DNA from: Bradyrhizobium guangxiense
GTDB taxonomy: Bacteria; Pseudomonadota; Alphaproteobacteria; Rhizobiales; Xanthobacteraceae
DNA length: 64,000 bases
Assembly: GCF_004114915.1 (NCBI RefSeq)
Contig: NZ_CP022219.1
Coordinates: forward strand, 3,688,501 to 3,752,500
Direction of reading: 5' to 3'
A program made the translations under genes and the position numbers. Shown piece by piece: positions 45,585 to 55,153 of this stretch (position 1 is the stretch's first letter; every line of letters begins with the position of its first letter). The notes beneath the pieces were generated by a model. That model saw nothing but the letters and a program-made list of their open reading frames with translations, had not been told where the DNA came from and did not search any database.

Positions 45585-48062
45585 GTGACCTCATTCCCTC
45601 GCGCCGCCTGGCGATCCACCGGTCTAGTCGTGTGCCTGATGGCAGGGCTCTCGGTCGGCTGCGCCGCCCTGGCCAAGTCCAGCGACAAGCCCAACGAGAC
45701 GACCGCGGAAACCACCAAGAACACCGCCAAGGACACGGCGAAGCCAGCCGCGGCGAAGGGCTCGCCCAAGGGAACGGGCAAGGGAACCGGCAAGGAAATC
45801 AGCAAGGAAGCGACGAAGGACGCAGCCAAGGGCGTCAGCAAGGGCGCGGCTGGCGCGCCGGCCAAGGATGCTGCGAAGAAACCGGTCAAGGATAGTGGCA
45901 AAGATGCCGGCAAGAACGCCGGGAAGGACCCCGCGAAGGACAAGCCCAAACCTGCCGCCGCGGCCCCTGCGCCGAAATCACATCCGGCCGCCAGCGGCTC
46001 GCCTCCGAACCCGGCCCCCGCGCCGGCCGTGACCGCCACTGTCAGACCTTCCGCCCCTGCCCCGCGCCCCGCCGCAGCCCCCGTGCTCGCGCCGGCGACC
46101 CGCCAGCATGCCGCGCCGCGCAAGCCGGTCATACCGGCCGCGGTCGCTGTGACCTCGTCGACGTCGCAGGGCGACAAGGAAACCCTCGAGAGCGTCATCG
46201 AGCTCGTGCGCAAGCGCAATGCGGGCGACGCTACCAATGCCGCGGCCGGCATTTCGGATCCGGTCGCGCGGAAACTCGCGGAATGGATCATCCTGCGCAG
46301 CGAGGACAATGGCGCGACCGTGGAGCGTTACCGCGCCTTCCTCTCCGCCAATCCGAGCTGGCCGTCGCAGACCTTCCTGCGCCGGCGCCTCGAAGCTGCG
46401 ATGTGGGACGACAGGCGCGACGATTCAGTGGCGTGGTCGTGGTTCGAGAATGAATCTCCGATCTCCGCCAAGGGCCGCTTCACGCTCGCCAAGGCGATGC
46501 TGGCGCGCGGCGACCGCGCCAATGCCGAGCGCTTGGTGCGGGAGGCCTGGCGCAGCGATCCGATGTCGGAGGATACCGAGAACAGCGCGCTCGACCAGTT
46601 CGGCGCCCTGCTGACACCGGGCGACCAGAAGGCGCGGATGGACACGTTGCTCTACGGCAGCGAGAACGAGGCCGCGTTGCGTGCCGCAAAGCGCCTCGGT
46701 GCCGGCTATGTTGCGCTTGCCAAGGCCCGCATCGCCGCCGTCAAGAAAGCGCCGAACGCGCACGCGCTGCTCGATGCGGTACCGCGCGAGCTGCACAATG
46801 ATCCCGGCTTCATCTTCAGCAAGATCCAGCTGTTGCGCCGCGAGGAGAAGTTCGCGGAGGCTGCCCAGCTCATGCTGTCGGCACCGAAGGATCCGGGCCG
46901 GCTCTACAATCTCGACGAATGGTGGATCGAGCGGCGCCTGCTGGCGCGCAAGATGATCGACACCGAGGAATTCCGCAGCGCCTATCTGATTGCGCGCGAT
47001 GCGGCCCTGCCCTCCCGCGACATCTACAAGACCGAGCAGGAATTCACCGCCGGCTGGATCGCGCTGCGCTTCCTCAACGATCCCGCCACCGCCGCCCAGC
47101 ATTTTGCCCGCATCGGCGTCGGCAGCGTCAATCCGACCACGCTGGCGCGCGCCGGCTATTGGCAGGGCCGCGCCGCGGAAGCGATGGGTCGCCAGCAGGA
47201 GGCACGCAACGCCTATGCCCGTGCCGCCGAGCAATCCACGAGCTATTACGGCCAGCTCGCGCGCGCAAAGCTCGGCCTGCCGCAGATCGAGCTCAACAGC
47301 CAGCCGCGCGGCCGCGGCGCCGAACGGCTCGAGATCGTGCGCGCCGCGCAGCTGCTCTACGAGCTGGACGAGCGCGAGCTGGTGGTGCCGCTGCTGGCCG
47401 ACATGGGCGAGAACGGCGATCCCGAAGCGCTCGCGGGCCTCGGCGAGCTCACCCAGCGCTACAGCGACGCGCGCGGCATGCTGCTGCTCGGAAAGGCCGC
47501 GCTCAATCGCGGTCTGCCGTTCGACTTCTACGCCTACCCCGTCAACGGCATTCCCCACTTCACGCCGATCGGCCCCGAGGTCGAGCGCAGCATCGTCTAC
47601 GCGATCGCGCGGCAGGAAAGCGCGTTCAACCCTCGCGTGGTCTCGCCGGCGCAGGCCTACGGGCTGATGCAGGTGACGCCGGACGCTGCGCGCTATGTCT
47701 GCAAGCGGCACGGCGCGACTTATGATCTGGGTCGGTTGAAGAACGATTCGGTCTACAACGCCACGCTCGGCTCGGCTGAGCTCGGCGGCCTGCTCGAGGA
47801 TTATCGCGGCTCCTACATCATGACCTTTGCCGCCTACAATGCCGGCCGCGGCAGCGTGAGGAAATGGATCGACCGCTACGGCGATCCACGCGATCCGAAG
47901 GTCGACGCGGTCGACTGGGTCGAGCTGATTCCGTTCTCGGAGACGCGCAACTACGTGCAGCGGATCATGGAGAATCTTCAGGTCTACCGCGCCCGCTTCG
48001 GCGGCGGCTCGCGCTTGCAGATCGAGGCTGATCTGCGCCGCGGCGCCGGCAGCGTCGAGTAG
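45585..48062 (+). CDS. soluble-type lytic transglycosylase with lysine-rich N-terminal region
   Basis: 825 aa from a GTG start. A hydrophobic N-terminal export signal (LVVCLMAGLSVGCAALA) precedes about 90 residues of Lys/Ala/Gly/Thr repeats (about 32-120), then a Pro/Ala-rich spacer, a superhelical domain of the Slt70 type and a C-terminal SLT domain at about 655-800. The catalytic glutamate is in IARQESAFNPRVVSPAQAYG. It cleaves peptidoglycan glycan strands in the periplasm. C26 could be a lipidation site, but the residues before it are a poor lipobox. The lysine-rich part might bind acidic polymer or DNA. Confidence 0.92.
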   Translation: MTSFPRAAWRSTGLVVCLMAGLSVGCAALAKSSDKPNETTAETTKNTAKDTAKPAAAKGSPKGTGKGTGKEISKEATKDAAKGVSKGAAGAPAKDAAKKPVKDSGKDAGKNAGKDPAKDKPKPAAAAPAPKSHPAASGSPPNPAPAPAVTATVRPSAPAPRPAAAPVLAPATRQHAAPRKPVIPAAVAVTSSTSQGDKETLESVIELVRKRNAGDATNAAAGISDPVARKLAEWIILRSEDNGATVERYRAFLSANPSWPSQTFLRRRLEAAMWDDRRDDSVAWSWFENESPISAKGRFTLAKAMLARGDRANAERLVREAWRSDPMSEDTENSALDQFGALLTPGDQKARMDTLLYGSENEAALRAAKRLGAGYVALAKARIAAVKKAPNAHALLDAVPRELHNDPGFIFSKIQLLRREEKFAEAAQLMLSAPKDPGRLYNLDEWWIERRLLARKMIDTEEFRSAYLIARDAALPSRDIYKTEQEFTAGWIALRFLNDPATAAQHFARIGVGSVNPTTLARAGYWQGRAAEAMGRQQEARNAYARAAEQSTSYYGQLARAKLGLPQIELNSQPRGRGAERLEIVRAAQLLYELDERELVVPLLADMGENGDPEALAGLGELTQRYSDARGMLLLGKAALNRGLPFDFYAYPVNGIPHFTPIGPEVERSIVYAIARQESAFNPRVVSPAQAYGLMQVTPDAARYVCKRHGATYDLGRLKNDSVYNATLGSAELGGLLEDYRGSYIMTFAAYNAGRGSVRKWIDRYGDPRDPKVDAVDWVELIPFSETRNYVQRIMENLQVYRARFGGGSRLQIEADLRRGAGSVE

Positions 48063-48540
48063 CGGCATCCTCGCTCGGTTTGCTGCCGGGAGCATCGACG
48101 GCGAGTCGTCAGGCGCTGGCCTCTGCCAACGAGATCCGAAGCCCGCGTGCAATGCGCGAGCGCTCCCGTTTGCAGCGCAGGGCAATCGCAAAGGATCCTG
48201 GCTGCGACATGAACAGGCGCCTTGTCCTTCGAGACGGCCGCTTGCTGCGGTCTCCTCGGGATGAGGCAAAGCCGCATCGGCCCGAGGGGCGCTGAGACGC
48301 CTGATGCAGCAAGACCTGATCCGCGTGGCATATGCAGGAGGATCGCGGCTGGCCCGCAGGTCGCGCGGGTGCGTCGGTCGGGGAAGACGCGCTGACGCGG
48401 AGCCCGCCCCGCGGCCAGCTTTCGTCGCGCCTGGCCAGGAATTGATCAACGGCGAGCGGCGCCCGGATTCTGCCACGGCGCGGCGCGAGAGGCGGGAATC
48501 GACTGGGGGCGGCAAGAACATTGCCGACCAAGAATGATCG
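48063..48540. other. gene-free stretch between the transglycosylase and the porin
   Basis: About 480 bases without a convincing gene. It contains one palindromic-repeat fragment at 48221-48266. The remainder is GC-rich with several open but unlikely frames, including a long minus-strand one that is a shadow of the transglycosylase. I see nothing else that can be named. Confidence 0.5.
48221..48266. repeat. fragment of an extragenic palindromic repeat
   Basis: CTTGTCCTTCGAGACGGCCG followed by TGCTGCGGTCTCCTCGGGATGAGG resembles the TCCTTCGAGACG ... CCTCAGGATGAGG element common in Bradyrhizobium. Recognised from memory and incomplete. Confidence 0.45.
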
Positions 48541-48576
48541 GCAAAAGAAAAGCCCCAGCGGTTTCCCGCCGGGGCT
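48541..48576 (-). terminator. rho-independent terminator after the porin gene
   Basis: Arms AGCCCCAGCGG (48551-48561) and CCGCCGGGGCT (48566-48576) pair with one mismatch around a TTTC loop. On the minus strand the hairpin is followed by TTTCTTTTGC. It lies 24 bases after the porin stop. Confidence 0.85.
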
Positions 48577-48600
48577 CTCTGTCAGGTCGTTAGACCGAAC

Positions 48601-50154
48601 TTACCAGTTGCGCTGAGCGCGGAGGAGCAGGGTGATGGTGTCCTGATCCTTCAGCTCGTACACAGCGGCCGGCTTGGCCGTCGTGCCGGAACCAGCGTAA
48701 CCGACAGTACCGGAGTACCTCTGGTCGAGATGGGTCCAGTTCAAGTCAGCCGAGAACGTGAGGTTCTTGACCGGGGTCCAGCGGGTGATGATACCGAGCT
48801 GGGCGATCGTGAAGTCAGGGTTACAACCCGTGACACCCGCGAGACCACCGAACACACCGCCAGTGCCAGTCGCGCCGCAGAGCGTGGTCTTGGCCAGCGT
48901 GCCGAACTGGGCCTGAGCCCAAGCACCGTAGAGCGCAGTGTTCCAGTAAGGATCCCAGTTGTGGGTGTAAGCACCACGGAAGCCCCAGGTCTTCACAGTC
49001 TCCTGAGACGAACCGGTCACGAACACGGTGTCCGGAGCGATGGCGAAGCCGACGCTCTGGTAGGCGATGCCCGAGCTGCCGAACATCGAGTAGCTGCCGC
49101 CCGCCAGGTTCTGGAAGTTGTAGCGGGATGCGCCGTCGGTGTAGACGCCCTGGATGTTGATCGTGTCACCCGCGCCGGTCGGGATGTTCTTGATCGACAG
49201 AGCGAGCTGAACCGCCCAACCCCACTTGTCGTCGGGGTGGCCAGTCGGCTCGGTGGCGCCGTAATAGGCGACGTGGTTGTCATGCGCAGCGACCGACGCC
49301 TGGAACAGGCCCCAGGCCTGGTCGACACGGACCATACCGACGAGGTTCGGCGAACGCGAACCGCCGATGGCGTTGGTGCCGTAGCCACCGATCATGCCAG
49401 CGCTGGCGCCGGAGAGGTTGCCCGCCTGGTAGTAGGCCGTCGCATCTTCAGCCGAGAACGAGGCCGTCACGCCCTGACCGAAGTCAGCGGTGTAGGTGAA
49501 CTGGTTGACACCAGTGACCGTGCCGGAACCGCCGACGAGGCTGTCGATGTTGTTGCCAGGATAGTTGGTCCAGGGCGCGTCGAACTGCGACACCGCCTTA
49601 CCCATGGTGAAGCCAGCGAACTGGATGAAGGCGTAGTACACGCCGAGCGAACCGCCCGAGGTGTTGCCGTCGGTGCCGTTGATCGACGAACCAACGAGAG
49701 CCGGGGTTGCACCCGAGGTGTTGAGGCCAGGTGCCGGTAGACGGCCGCCGGTCGCGCTGCCCGTGCCGGCATAGTTGCCGGTGGTCCAGGAGAACACGCC
49801 GTCGAAGAAGGTACGGACGACGCCGTACTCGGTCGCGGTGCGCGTGTCGATGTTGAGATCTTCACGAGCGCGCATGGTGTAGTAGTTCGTCAGGCGGTTG
49901 CGCGCACCGTTGTTGCCGGTGAGCTGACCGCTGAAGTCCGAGTTGGTGTTCAGCGCGACTTCAGCGCGCAGATAACCACCCAGCTTGATGCAGGTGTCGG
50001 TGCCCGGGATGTAGTAGAAGCCCGCACCGTACAGCGAGCAGATCTTCACGTATTCGACCGCCTTGGCCTTCACGGGCAGATCAGCTGCTTGAGCCCCGCC
50101 CACGGCGATCAGACCCGCCGCTGAGCCGAGCAAAAGGCTCTTAACCAACTTCAT
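48601..50154 (-). CDS. outer-membrane porin, porin_2 (RopB-like) family
   Basis: 517 aa. A signal peptide (LVKSLLLGSAAGLIAVGGAQ, cut after AQA) precedes ADLPVKAKAVEYVKICSLYG, the conserved start of rhizobial porins of the PF02530 type, with the paired cysteines in KICSLYGAGFYYIPGTDTCI. The rest is beta-barrel-like and ends in Trp. It should form a trimeric channel for small solutes. The long AT-rich upstream region suggests a strong, regulated promoter, and a good terminator follows. Codon use looks optimised (few rare codons), as expected for an abundant protein. Confidence 0.95.
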   Translation of the reverse strand: MKLVKSLLLGSAAGLIAVGGAQAADLPVKAKAVEYVKICSLYGAGFYYIPGTDTCIKLGGYLRAEVALNTNSDFSGQLTGNNGARNRLTNYYTMRAREDLNIDTRTATEYGVVRTFFDGVFSWTTGNYAGTGSATGGRLPAPGLNTSGATPALVGSSINGTDGNTSGGSLGVYYAFIQFAGFTMGKAVSQFDAPWTNYPGNNIDSLVGGSGTVTGVNQFTYTADFGQGVTASFSAEDATAYYQAGNLSGASAGMIGGYGTNAIGGSRSPNLVGMVRVDQAWGLFQASVAAHDNHVAYYGATEPTGHPDDKWGWAVQLALSIKNIPTGAGDTINIQGVYTDGASRYNFQNLAGGSYSMFGSSGIAYQSVGFAIAPDTVFVTGSSQETVKTWGFRGAYTHNWDPYWNTALYGAWAQAQFGTLAKTTLCGATGTGGVFGGLAGVTGCNPDFTIAQLGIITRWTPVKNLTFSADLNWTHLDQRYSGTVGYAGSGTTAKPAAVYELKDQDTITLLLRAQRNW

Positions 50155-50956
50155 GTTAAACCTCCAAGTTGCTCTTCAGGGAAGGTCACTGACCGGACGG
50201 CCAATTCCCCAACCCCCTCTAAATCACCGCTTTGGCCCCCTTCGCGCCTTCGGACACACCCGCATGAACGCGAGGGACTTAAGCGAATGACCTAAACGGG
50301 ACGACCTCGGGATGCCCCCCTCCGTCGCTCAGTCACAATTACCGAACGTCCTTGCACACACAACAAGAGAACGCTCCGGAACGGGCCCATGAAGCTTGTT
50401 TTCCATCGGGTGTTGCACAAATAACACGCAGATGTGATCAAACCGTCGTCTTAACGCATTGTTATTATTATGATTTTTTTGACGGTTCCATTTGCCATCA
50501 AAGTTCCCCACTTAAGGCGCCGCGAGAGGAGTCCTCGTTCTGAAGAGCTTTGACGCGTTCGAATCGCGGAATCAGCGCGAGACTCAAGGAGAAGGCATCG
50601 ACTTGCTCCCCGACTTCCGGCCGGCTGCAGGCATGGCCAGTGGGCGCGCGATCAGCAGCCTTTATCAATAGTGAGGTTATGACTCGCGGCGATGAGGCGA
50701 TTCGGAGCTTCGACGGGCCCTCTTCCCCAGGTCGCGTCGAATTTTCCAGCAAACTCAGGCTTTTGCACGGGCAGAAGCGTTTTCAGGCCCGGCACCGCCA
50801 TTCAACCTGGGCAGCACGTTCCGGCTCTGGGCCCATTCTCGCCGCGTTACGGCCTTGCCCCGAGAGCAAACCGTGAAAAACGCTGGGAGTATTCGAGCAA
50901 AAACACACGCTTCCAAATTGACCGGCCCAAGCAATTAGATGCATAAGGCTCGCACC
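50155..50956. other. gene-free stretch between the porin and tRNA-Ser
   Basis: About 800 bases. The part from about 50160 to 50510 is the porin leader and promoter region, with a marked AT-rich stretch (GTTATTATTATGATTTTTTT around 50461-50480). The part from 50520 to 50900 has open frames on both strands, but none with a credible protein. No promoter is assigned firmly. Confidence 0.5.
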
Positions 50957-51049
50957 GGAGAGGTGGCCGAGTGGCTGAAGGCAACGCTTTGCTAAAGCGT
51001 CATACGGTCTCAAGCTGTATCGAGGGTTCGAATCCCTCCCTCTCCGCCA
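50957..51049 (+). tRNA. tRNA-Ser(GCT)
   Basis: 93 bases. Acceptor stem GGAGAGG pairs with CCTCTCC, followed by G and an encoded CCA. The anticodon stem-loop ACGCT-TTGCTAA-AGCGT shows anticodon GCT (codons AGC/AGU). The T arm reads GGGTTCGAATCCC, and a long variable arm of the serine type lies between. No integrated element is seen at its 3' end. Confidence 0.95.
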
Positions 51050-51183
51050 CCCAGCGGCAGAATCGATCAGGATCTCAGCGTTCTTTCACTTGAAAGCGGT
51101 CGCGGGGCCGGCGCGACAGCCTGACGCCAGCACGACTGACCCAACTCGTTTCGCACGACCCCATATATATGTGCGTCGGCCCG

Positions 51184-51393
51184 CTAGCGGCGGGACCGCC
51201 AGACTCGCCAATGCGAGGGCGAAATCAGCACGGCTTCGTCGGCCCAGACATTGAACCAGACGCCGGACCTGCGCCGGCACGGGAACGGCCAGGGCATTAT
51301 CCCCGTCTTGTGCCGGCGTCCGAGTTCCAGGTCGCACTCCTCGGGCGCGATCTGAATCGGCAGCCATCGTCCATTCGTATCGGGATCGTTCAT
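51184..51393 (-). CDS. small conserved-looking protein of unknown function, 69 aa
   Basis: Reads MNDPDTNGRWLPIQIAPEEC at the start and ends HWRVWRSRR. The pattern of a WxPIQxAPxxCDLEL opening and an ISPxHWRxW ending recalls a family of short Bradyrhizobium proteins I have seen, though I cannot name it. There is no clear ribosome binding site. It is Trp-rich and probably soluble. Confidence 0.6.
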   Translation of the reverse strand: MNDPDTNGRWLPIQIAPEECDLELGRRHKTGIMPWPFPCRRRSGVWFNVWADEAVLISPSHWRVWRSRR

Positions 51394-51488
51394 GCCGCTG
51401 AATTCTTATGTGGCGGCACGACGAGCAAACTTGATTCAGCGCAACCAGGCCTACCCGTGCAAACACGGGTTTGGCCGCGATTCTGGGT

Positions 51489-51758
51489 TCAGTGAGCGGA
51501 AACCCACGCCCTCGCCTCACGCTGCGCGGCCGCGATCTCGGCATCCGACATCTGCCCGGCAACTTCCTGGCGCAGCGCCACCGCGTCCTTGCGGCCCTTC
51601 AGCGCCGCGAGGTTGAACCATTTGTGCGCGGCGACGAGATCGACGAGGCCAGAGCGGCCGCTCGCCCAATAGATCCCGCGCTCGAACAGCACATCCGACA
51701 GCGCGGTCGCGTCGATCGGCGTCGCCGTCTCCAGATCGAAAGTCCCCTGAAACATCAC
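51489..51758 (-). CDS. small Sel1-like repeat protein
   Basis: 89 aa. The middle part, LFERGIYWASGRSGLVDLVA then AHKWFNLAALKGRKDAVALR, matches a Sel1/TPR-like pair of helices (GxxY-----VDLVxAHKWFNLAAxxG), so it is likely a helical interaction protein. Two ATGs start the frame. It lies 95 bases upstream of the 69 aa gene on the same strand. Confidence 0.75.
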   Translation of the reverse strand: MMFQGTFDLETATPIDATALSDVLFERGIYWASGRSGLVDLVAAHKWFNLAALKGRKDAVALRQEVAGQMSDAEIAAAQREARAWVSAH

Positions 51759-52677
51759 GCATCCCCTATCTTCTTAATGCCGCCTCGTTCCCCGAGCGCG
51801 GCTCCCGTCCAACTCTGGTGTGCATGACCTTTCCCGGGATCGTGCACGGCTCAACTCTTCCCCATCGCCGTTTGCCGGCTTGTTGAAGGCGATGATGGCG
51901 GGCAAATTTGAATGGCAGTTTAAGCATCGCGATGAAGCGGACGTAAACGCGAGCGCGTGGGGCGAGCGGAAAGAATTCGAAAAGCCCCTGATTTGCAGGC
52001 ACTTCTGCGATTCGTCAGATTCGGTTTACCCTGTGATCTCAGGACATCGATAACCATCGCGCGCGGTGGCGCGTGTCATGAGGTTACGATCCACGGGGCG
52101 GGTCACTGTCGTGGCGGCACCCGCAACGCGTCGTTCCCAATTACCGGTCTCGCCTTTGGCGCGCCCGATGACGGGCTCCAGCGGGCACCGAGCTCGCCGC
52201 AGCTGATCAATTCAATCAAGGCCGTCTCGCAGAGCGGGGCGCCCGGTTCGACGTGTCGGCGATGTCCCCGAACGCCCGTCGGTCATGTCCCCGGGCTGAA
52301 GAAGCCGGGCGACGGCACCGCGACCGGAAAAGCGGCATGCGAACGGCCTGCGTCAGGCGGCAGCCCCAATTGCCCCGCGGGAAGCTCGAGCATGGCAACG
52401 CGATCACGTCGCGGTCAGATCAGCAATGTCGGGGAAAGGAATGCCGGCAATACCCCGGCTCAGGACAACGAGGGCGTCGGCGAACACGTCAGGACCAGAT
52501 TCCACGTTGGCCCGAAGGCCGCTTGTGAAATTGCGGAGCTCATTAGGGAGAACCGCACCGAACGAAGAAAACTCGTTTCTTCTGCCGGACCGTGAAAGAG
52601 AACGGTCCGACCGTTGACCTGATGTCTCGCCGACACCCTCTATCGTCGATCAGAACCTCGAGGAGGCGCTGATGACG
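51759..52677. other. long gene-free stretch
   Basis: About 920 bases in which no frame looks like a protein and no RNA gene is recognised. A perfect 8-base inverted repeat, CGGACCGT (52586-52593) and ACGGTCCG (52602-52609), lies near the right end. Composition is close to coding DNA, so it could be decayed genes, but no remnant is identifiable. Confidence 0.5.
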
Positions 52678-52699
52678 TGCCGGCGCTTAAGAGCCGGCA
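52678..52699. repeat. inverted repeat downstream of the lysine-rich peptide gene
   Basis: Arms TGCCGGC and GCCGGCA surround an eight-base loop, 15 bases past the stop of the 30-residue ORF on the minus strand. No T-run follows, so whether it terminates transcription is uncertain. Confidence 0.5.
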
Positions 52700-52714
52700 A
52701 CTTCAGAAGCGAAG

Positions 52715-52807
52715 TTACTTCTTCTTCTTCGCGACCTTGCGGGTCTTCTTCGCAGTCTTCTTCACTGCGCTCTTCGCCTTCTTCGCCTTCTTCGCTTTCT
52801 TGGCCAT
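52715..52807 (-). CDS. 30-residue lysine-rich peptide, histone H1-like composition
   Basis: Starts MAKKAKKAKKAKSAVKKTAK and ends KKTRKVAKKKK. About two-thirds of the residues are Lys or Arg and the rest mostly Ala, Val and Thr, like the tail of histone H1 or of bacterial AlgP/HctB-type proteins. The ATG at 52807 has a near-perfect GGAGGG ribosome binding site six bases away, much stronger than chance, which makes translation likely. It could bind nucleic acid. It has no partner gene and stands alone between long gene-free stretches. Confidence 0.65.
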   Translation of the reverse strand: MAKKAKKAKKAKSAVKKTAKKTRKVAKKKK

Positions 52808-53335
52808 GTTGCCCTCCGATGTGTGAGATGGCTTTAATCGCTGCGTGCACTCGGGGATCGAATGCACTTCATCCCGAATACACCAACACGAAGAAAAAAA
52901 CAGCGTCTCGCTTAAAGAAGTGTTGACGCAGCAACGCGCGTGGGCTTGGCGAGCGCGATGCAAGTGCGCCGCACGGCACGTCGGCGCGATCGCAGAGAGT
53001 GGGCGCATCGTCCATGTTTGCGAGCGATGCGATTGCAGGAAAACACTATGCGGCAAGTATTTTTCTGCGCACGCGCATCACGCGCGAGCGATGCGACGAC
53101 ATGCGCGGCAAATCGCGCGAAGGTCTCGCGGAGGCGCTTTGCGGACTCTGAGTCGCGATTTTTGGCAACGAAAATATTTTCATGCTTAACGGCGCAAACG
53201 CTCGCCACAGCGTGCGCGAGCCGCCGTTTTGGACGAATCGCGTGACGGCGATTCGGTCGCCGCAATGCCGGTGATTGGGATGAAGTTTGCCGCCGAGGAT
53301 GCGTGCGAGCATCGCATCGAGGACTTGAAAGCGAC
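52808..53335. other. gene-free stretch rich in GCGATGCG-type words
   Basis: About 530 bases upstream of the lysine-rich peptide gene. No reading frame is credible. The DNA is dense in CG dinucleotides and repeats the 13-mer GCGAGCGATGCGA at 53020-53032 and 53084-53096, with inverted GCATCGC forms near 53310. It probably includes the promoter of the peptide gene. Confidence 0.5.
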
Positions 53336-53356
53336 GTGACGGACACTCTCCGTCAC
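53336..53356 (-). terminator. candidate terminator of the gat operon
   Basis: Perfect 8-base stem GTGACGGA/TCCGTCAC around a five-base loop, 20 bases after the gatB stop on the minus strand. Only a weak pyrimidine run follows (GTCGCTTTC). Confidence 0.5.
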
Positions 53357-53375
53357 CTCGTTTGAACGCGCGACG

Positions 53376-54854
53376 TCAGACGCCGAGCTTGGACTTGAGC
53401 AGATCGTTGACGCTCTGCGGGTTGGCCTTGCCGCCGGATGCCTTCATCACCTGACCGACGAACCAGCCGAGCGACTGCGGCTTGTCCTTGACCTGCGCGG
53501 CCTTGTCGGGATTGGCCGCGATGATGTCGTCGACAAGCTTTTCGATCGCCGAAAGGTCCGTCACCTGCTTCATGCCGCGACTTTCGACCAGCGCGCGGGG
53601 ATCGCCGCCTTCCTGCCAGACGATCTCGAACAGATCCTTGGCGATCTTGCCCGAGATCGTGCCCTCGCCGATCAGATCGACGATCGCAGCAAGCTGTTCG
53701 GCGTTCACCGGCGAGTCCGTAATATCCCGGCCTTCCTTGTTGAGACGGCCGAACAGCTCGTTGATCACCCAGTTCGCCGCCATCTTGCCGTCGCGCGCAC
53801 GGTTGCCGAGCTTGTCCAGCACGGTCTCGTAGAACACCGCGCTCTCGCGCTCGGCGACCAGCACGCTCGCATCATAGGCCGACAGGCCGAGATCGGCGAC
53901 GAAGCGCGCCTTCTTCTGATCGGGCAATTCGGGGAGCTCGGTCTTCAGCTCGTCGACGAACGCCTGGCTGAATTCCAGCGGCAACAGGTCGGGATCGGGG
54001 AAGTAGCGATAGTCGTGCGCCTCTTCCTTCGAGCGCATCGAGCGCGTCTCGCCCTTGTTGGGGTCGAACCGACGGGTCTCCTGCTCGATCTGCCCGCCAT
54101 CCTCCAGGATCTCAATCTGGCGCCGCGCTTCATACTCGATCGCCTGGCCGATAAAGGCGATCGAATTCATGTTCTTGATCTCGCAGCGGGTGCCGAGCGG
54201 CGCGCCAGGCTTGCGCACTGACACATTGACGTCGGCGCGCAACGATCCCTTCTCCATGTCACCGTCACAGGTGCCGAGGTAGCGCATGATCGAGCGCAGC
54301 TTGGTCACATAGGCCTTGGCCTGCTCGGCGTCGCGGATGTCCGGTTTCGAGACAATCTCCATCAGCGCCACGCCGCAGCGGTTGAAATCGATGAAGGACA
54401 GCGACGGCGACCGGTCGTGCAGCATCTTGCCGGGATCCTGCTCCAGATGCAGCCGCTCGATCCCGATGGTGGCCGTCTTGCCGCCGTCGAGATCGATGAT
54501 CACCTCGCCTTCACCCACCACAGGCGATTTGTACTGGCTGATCTGGTAGCCCTGCGGCAGGGCCGGATAGAAATAGTTCTTGCGGTCGAACACCGAACGC
54601 AGATTGATCTTCGCGTTAAGACCGAGCCCGGTCCGGACAGCCTGCCTGACGCATTCCTCGTTGATGACGGGCAGCATGCCGGGCATCGCGACATCGACCA
54701 ACGACACGTGGCTGTTCGGCTCGCCGCCGAACGCGGTCGACGCGCCAGAAAACAGTTTTGCGTTCGACGTCACCTGGGCATGGATCTCCATGCCGATGAC
54801 CATCTCCCAATCGCCGGTGGCGCCCTTGAGAAGCTTATGCGTGGCCGTGCTCAT
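53376..54854 (-). CDS. gatB: Asp-tRNA(Asn)/Glu-tRNA(Gln) amidotransferase subunit B
   Basis: 492 aa from ATG 54854; the upstream open stretch belongs to the preceding small gene in another frame. GatB binds the misacylated tRNA and activates it by phosphorylation for amidation. The N-terminal domain begins [24 protein letters not shown] and includes the zinc- and Mg-site region; the C-terminal YqeY-like domain ([12 protein letters not shown]) follows. Its ATG overlaps the stop of the small gene by four bases. Confidence 0.97.
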   Translation of the reverse strand: MSTATHKLLKGATGDWEMVIGMEIHAQVTSNAKLFSGASTAFGGEPNSHVSLVDVAMPGMLPVINEECVRQAVRTGLGLNAKINLRSVFDRKNYFYPALPQGYQISQYKSPVVGEGEVIIDLDGGKTATIGIERLHLEQDPGKMLHDRSPSLSFIDFNRCGVALMEIVSKPDIRDAEQAKAYVTKLRSIMRYLGTCDGDMEKGSLRADVNVSVRKPGAPLGTRCEIKNMNSIAFIGQAIEYEARRQIEILEDGGQIEQETRRFDPNKGETRSMRSKEEAHDYRYFPDPDLLPLEFSQAFVDELKTELPELPDQKKARFVADLGLSAYDASVLVAERESAVFYETVLDKLGNRARDGKMAANWVINELFGRLNKEGRDITDSPVNAEQLAAIVDLIGEGTISGKIAKDLFEIVWQEGGDPRALVESRGMKQVTDLSAIEKLVDDIIAANPDKAAQVKDKPQSLGWFVGQVMKASGGKANPQSVNDLLKSKLGV

Positions 54855-55153
54855 GTCTTGCTCCCGAGCAGCGTGGCAGCGATCTGCTTCCACTCCGCCT
54901 CCAATGAATCCTTTGCCGCGGGTTTGCCGGCCTGGCGATACCAGTAGCCGGCATTGCCGAGATCGCCTTCGACGCGGTGCAGGTAAGCGTGCACCCAGGC
55001 GGCGTCGCGGCCCTGGTCGTCCTGAACGATCTTGTGCGCCTGGTCCCAGTCGCCCTTGGCGGCCCACCAGAGACCTCGAAGCGGCGCGCTCAGATCCGGC
55101 GCAGGCGCCGCGCCGTCGAGGCTCGCGATGAAGGCCGCGACATTCACCACCAC
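54851..55153 (-). CDS. small conserved-looking protein between gatA and gatB
   Basis: 100 aa, starting at one of three tandem GTG codons (55153 is the first). It overlaps the end of gatA by ten bases and the start of gatB by four, so it is translationally coupled to both. It is helical and Trp-rich ([32 protein letters not shown]), like a single TPR-type helical hairpin. Function unknown, but its position suggests a link with tRNA amidation or simple operon hitchhiking. Confidence 0.75.
   Translation of the reverse strand: MVVNVAAFIASLDGAAPAPDLSAPLRGLWWAAKGDWDQAHKIVQDDQGRDAAWVHAYLHRVEGDLGNAGYWYRQAGKPAAKDSLEAEWKQIAATLLGSKT

Noticed and set aside
46425..48521. 698-residue minus-strand frame across the lytic transglycosylase gene
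   Set aside because: It is an antisense shadow of a gene with clear export signal and SLT domain; its Arg/Ala-rich translation has no known domain.
50550..50876. 108-residue plus-strand frame between porin and tRNA-Ser
   Set aside because: No domain or signal, and weak start context; likely chance.
52912..53346. 144-residue minus-strand frame upstream of the lysine-rich peptide
   Set aside because: Arg/Ala/Ser-rich without a ribosome binding site or conserved pattern; probably non-coding.
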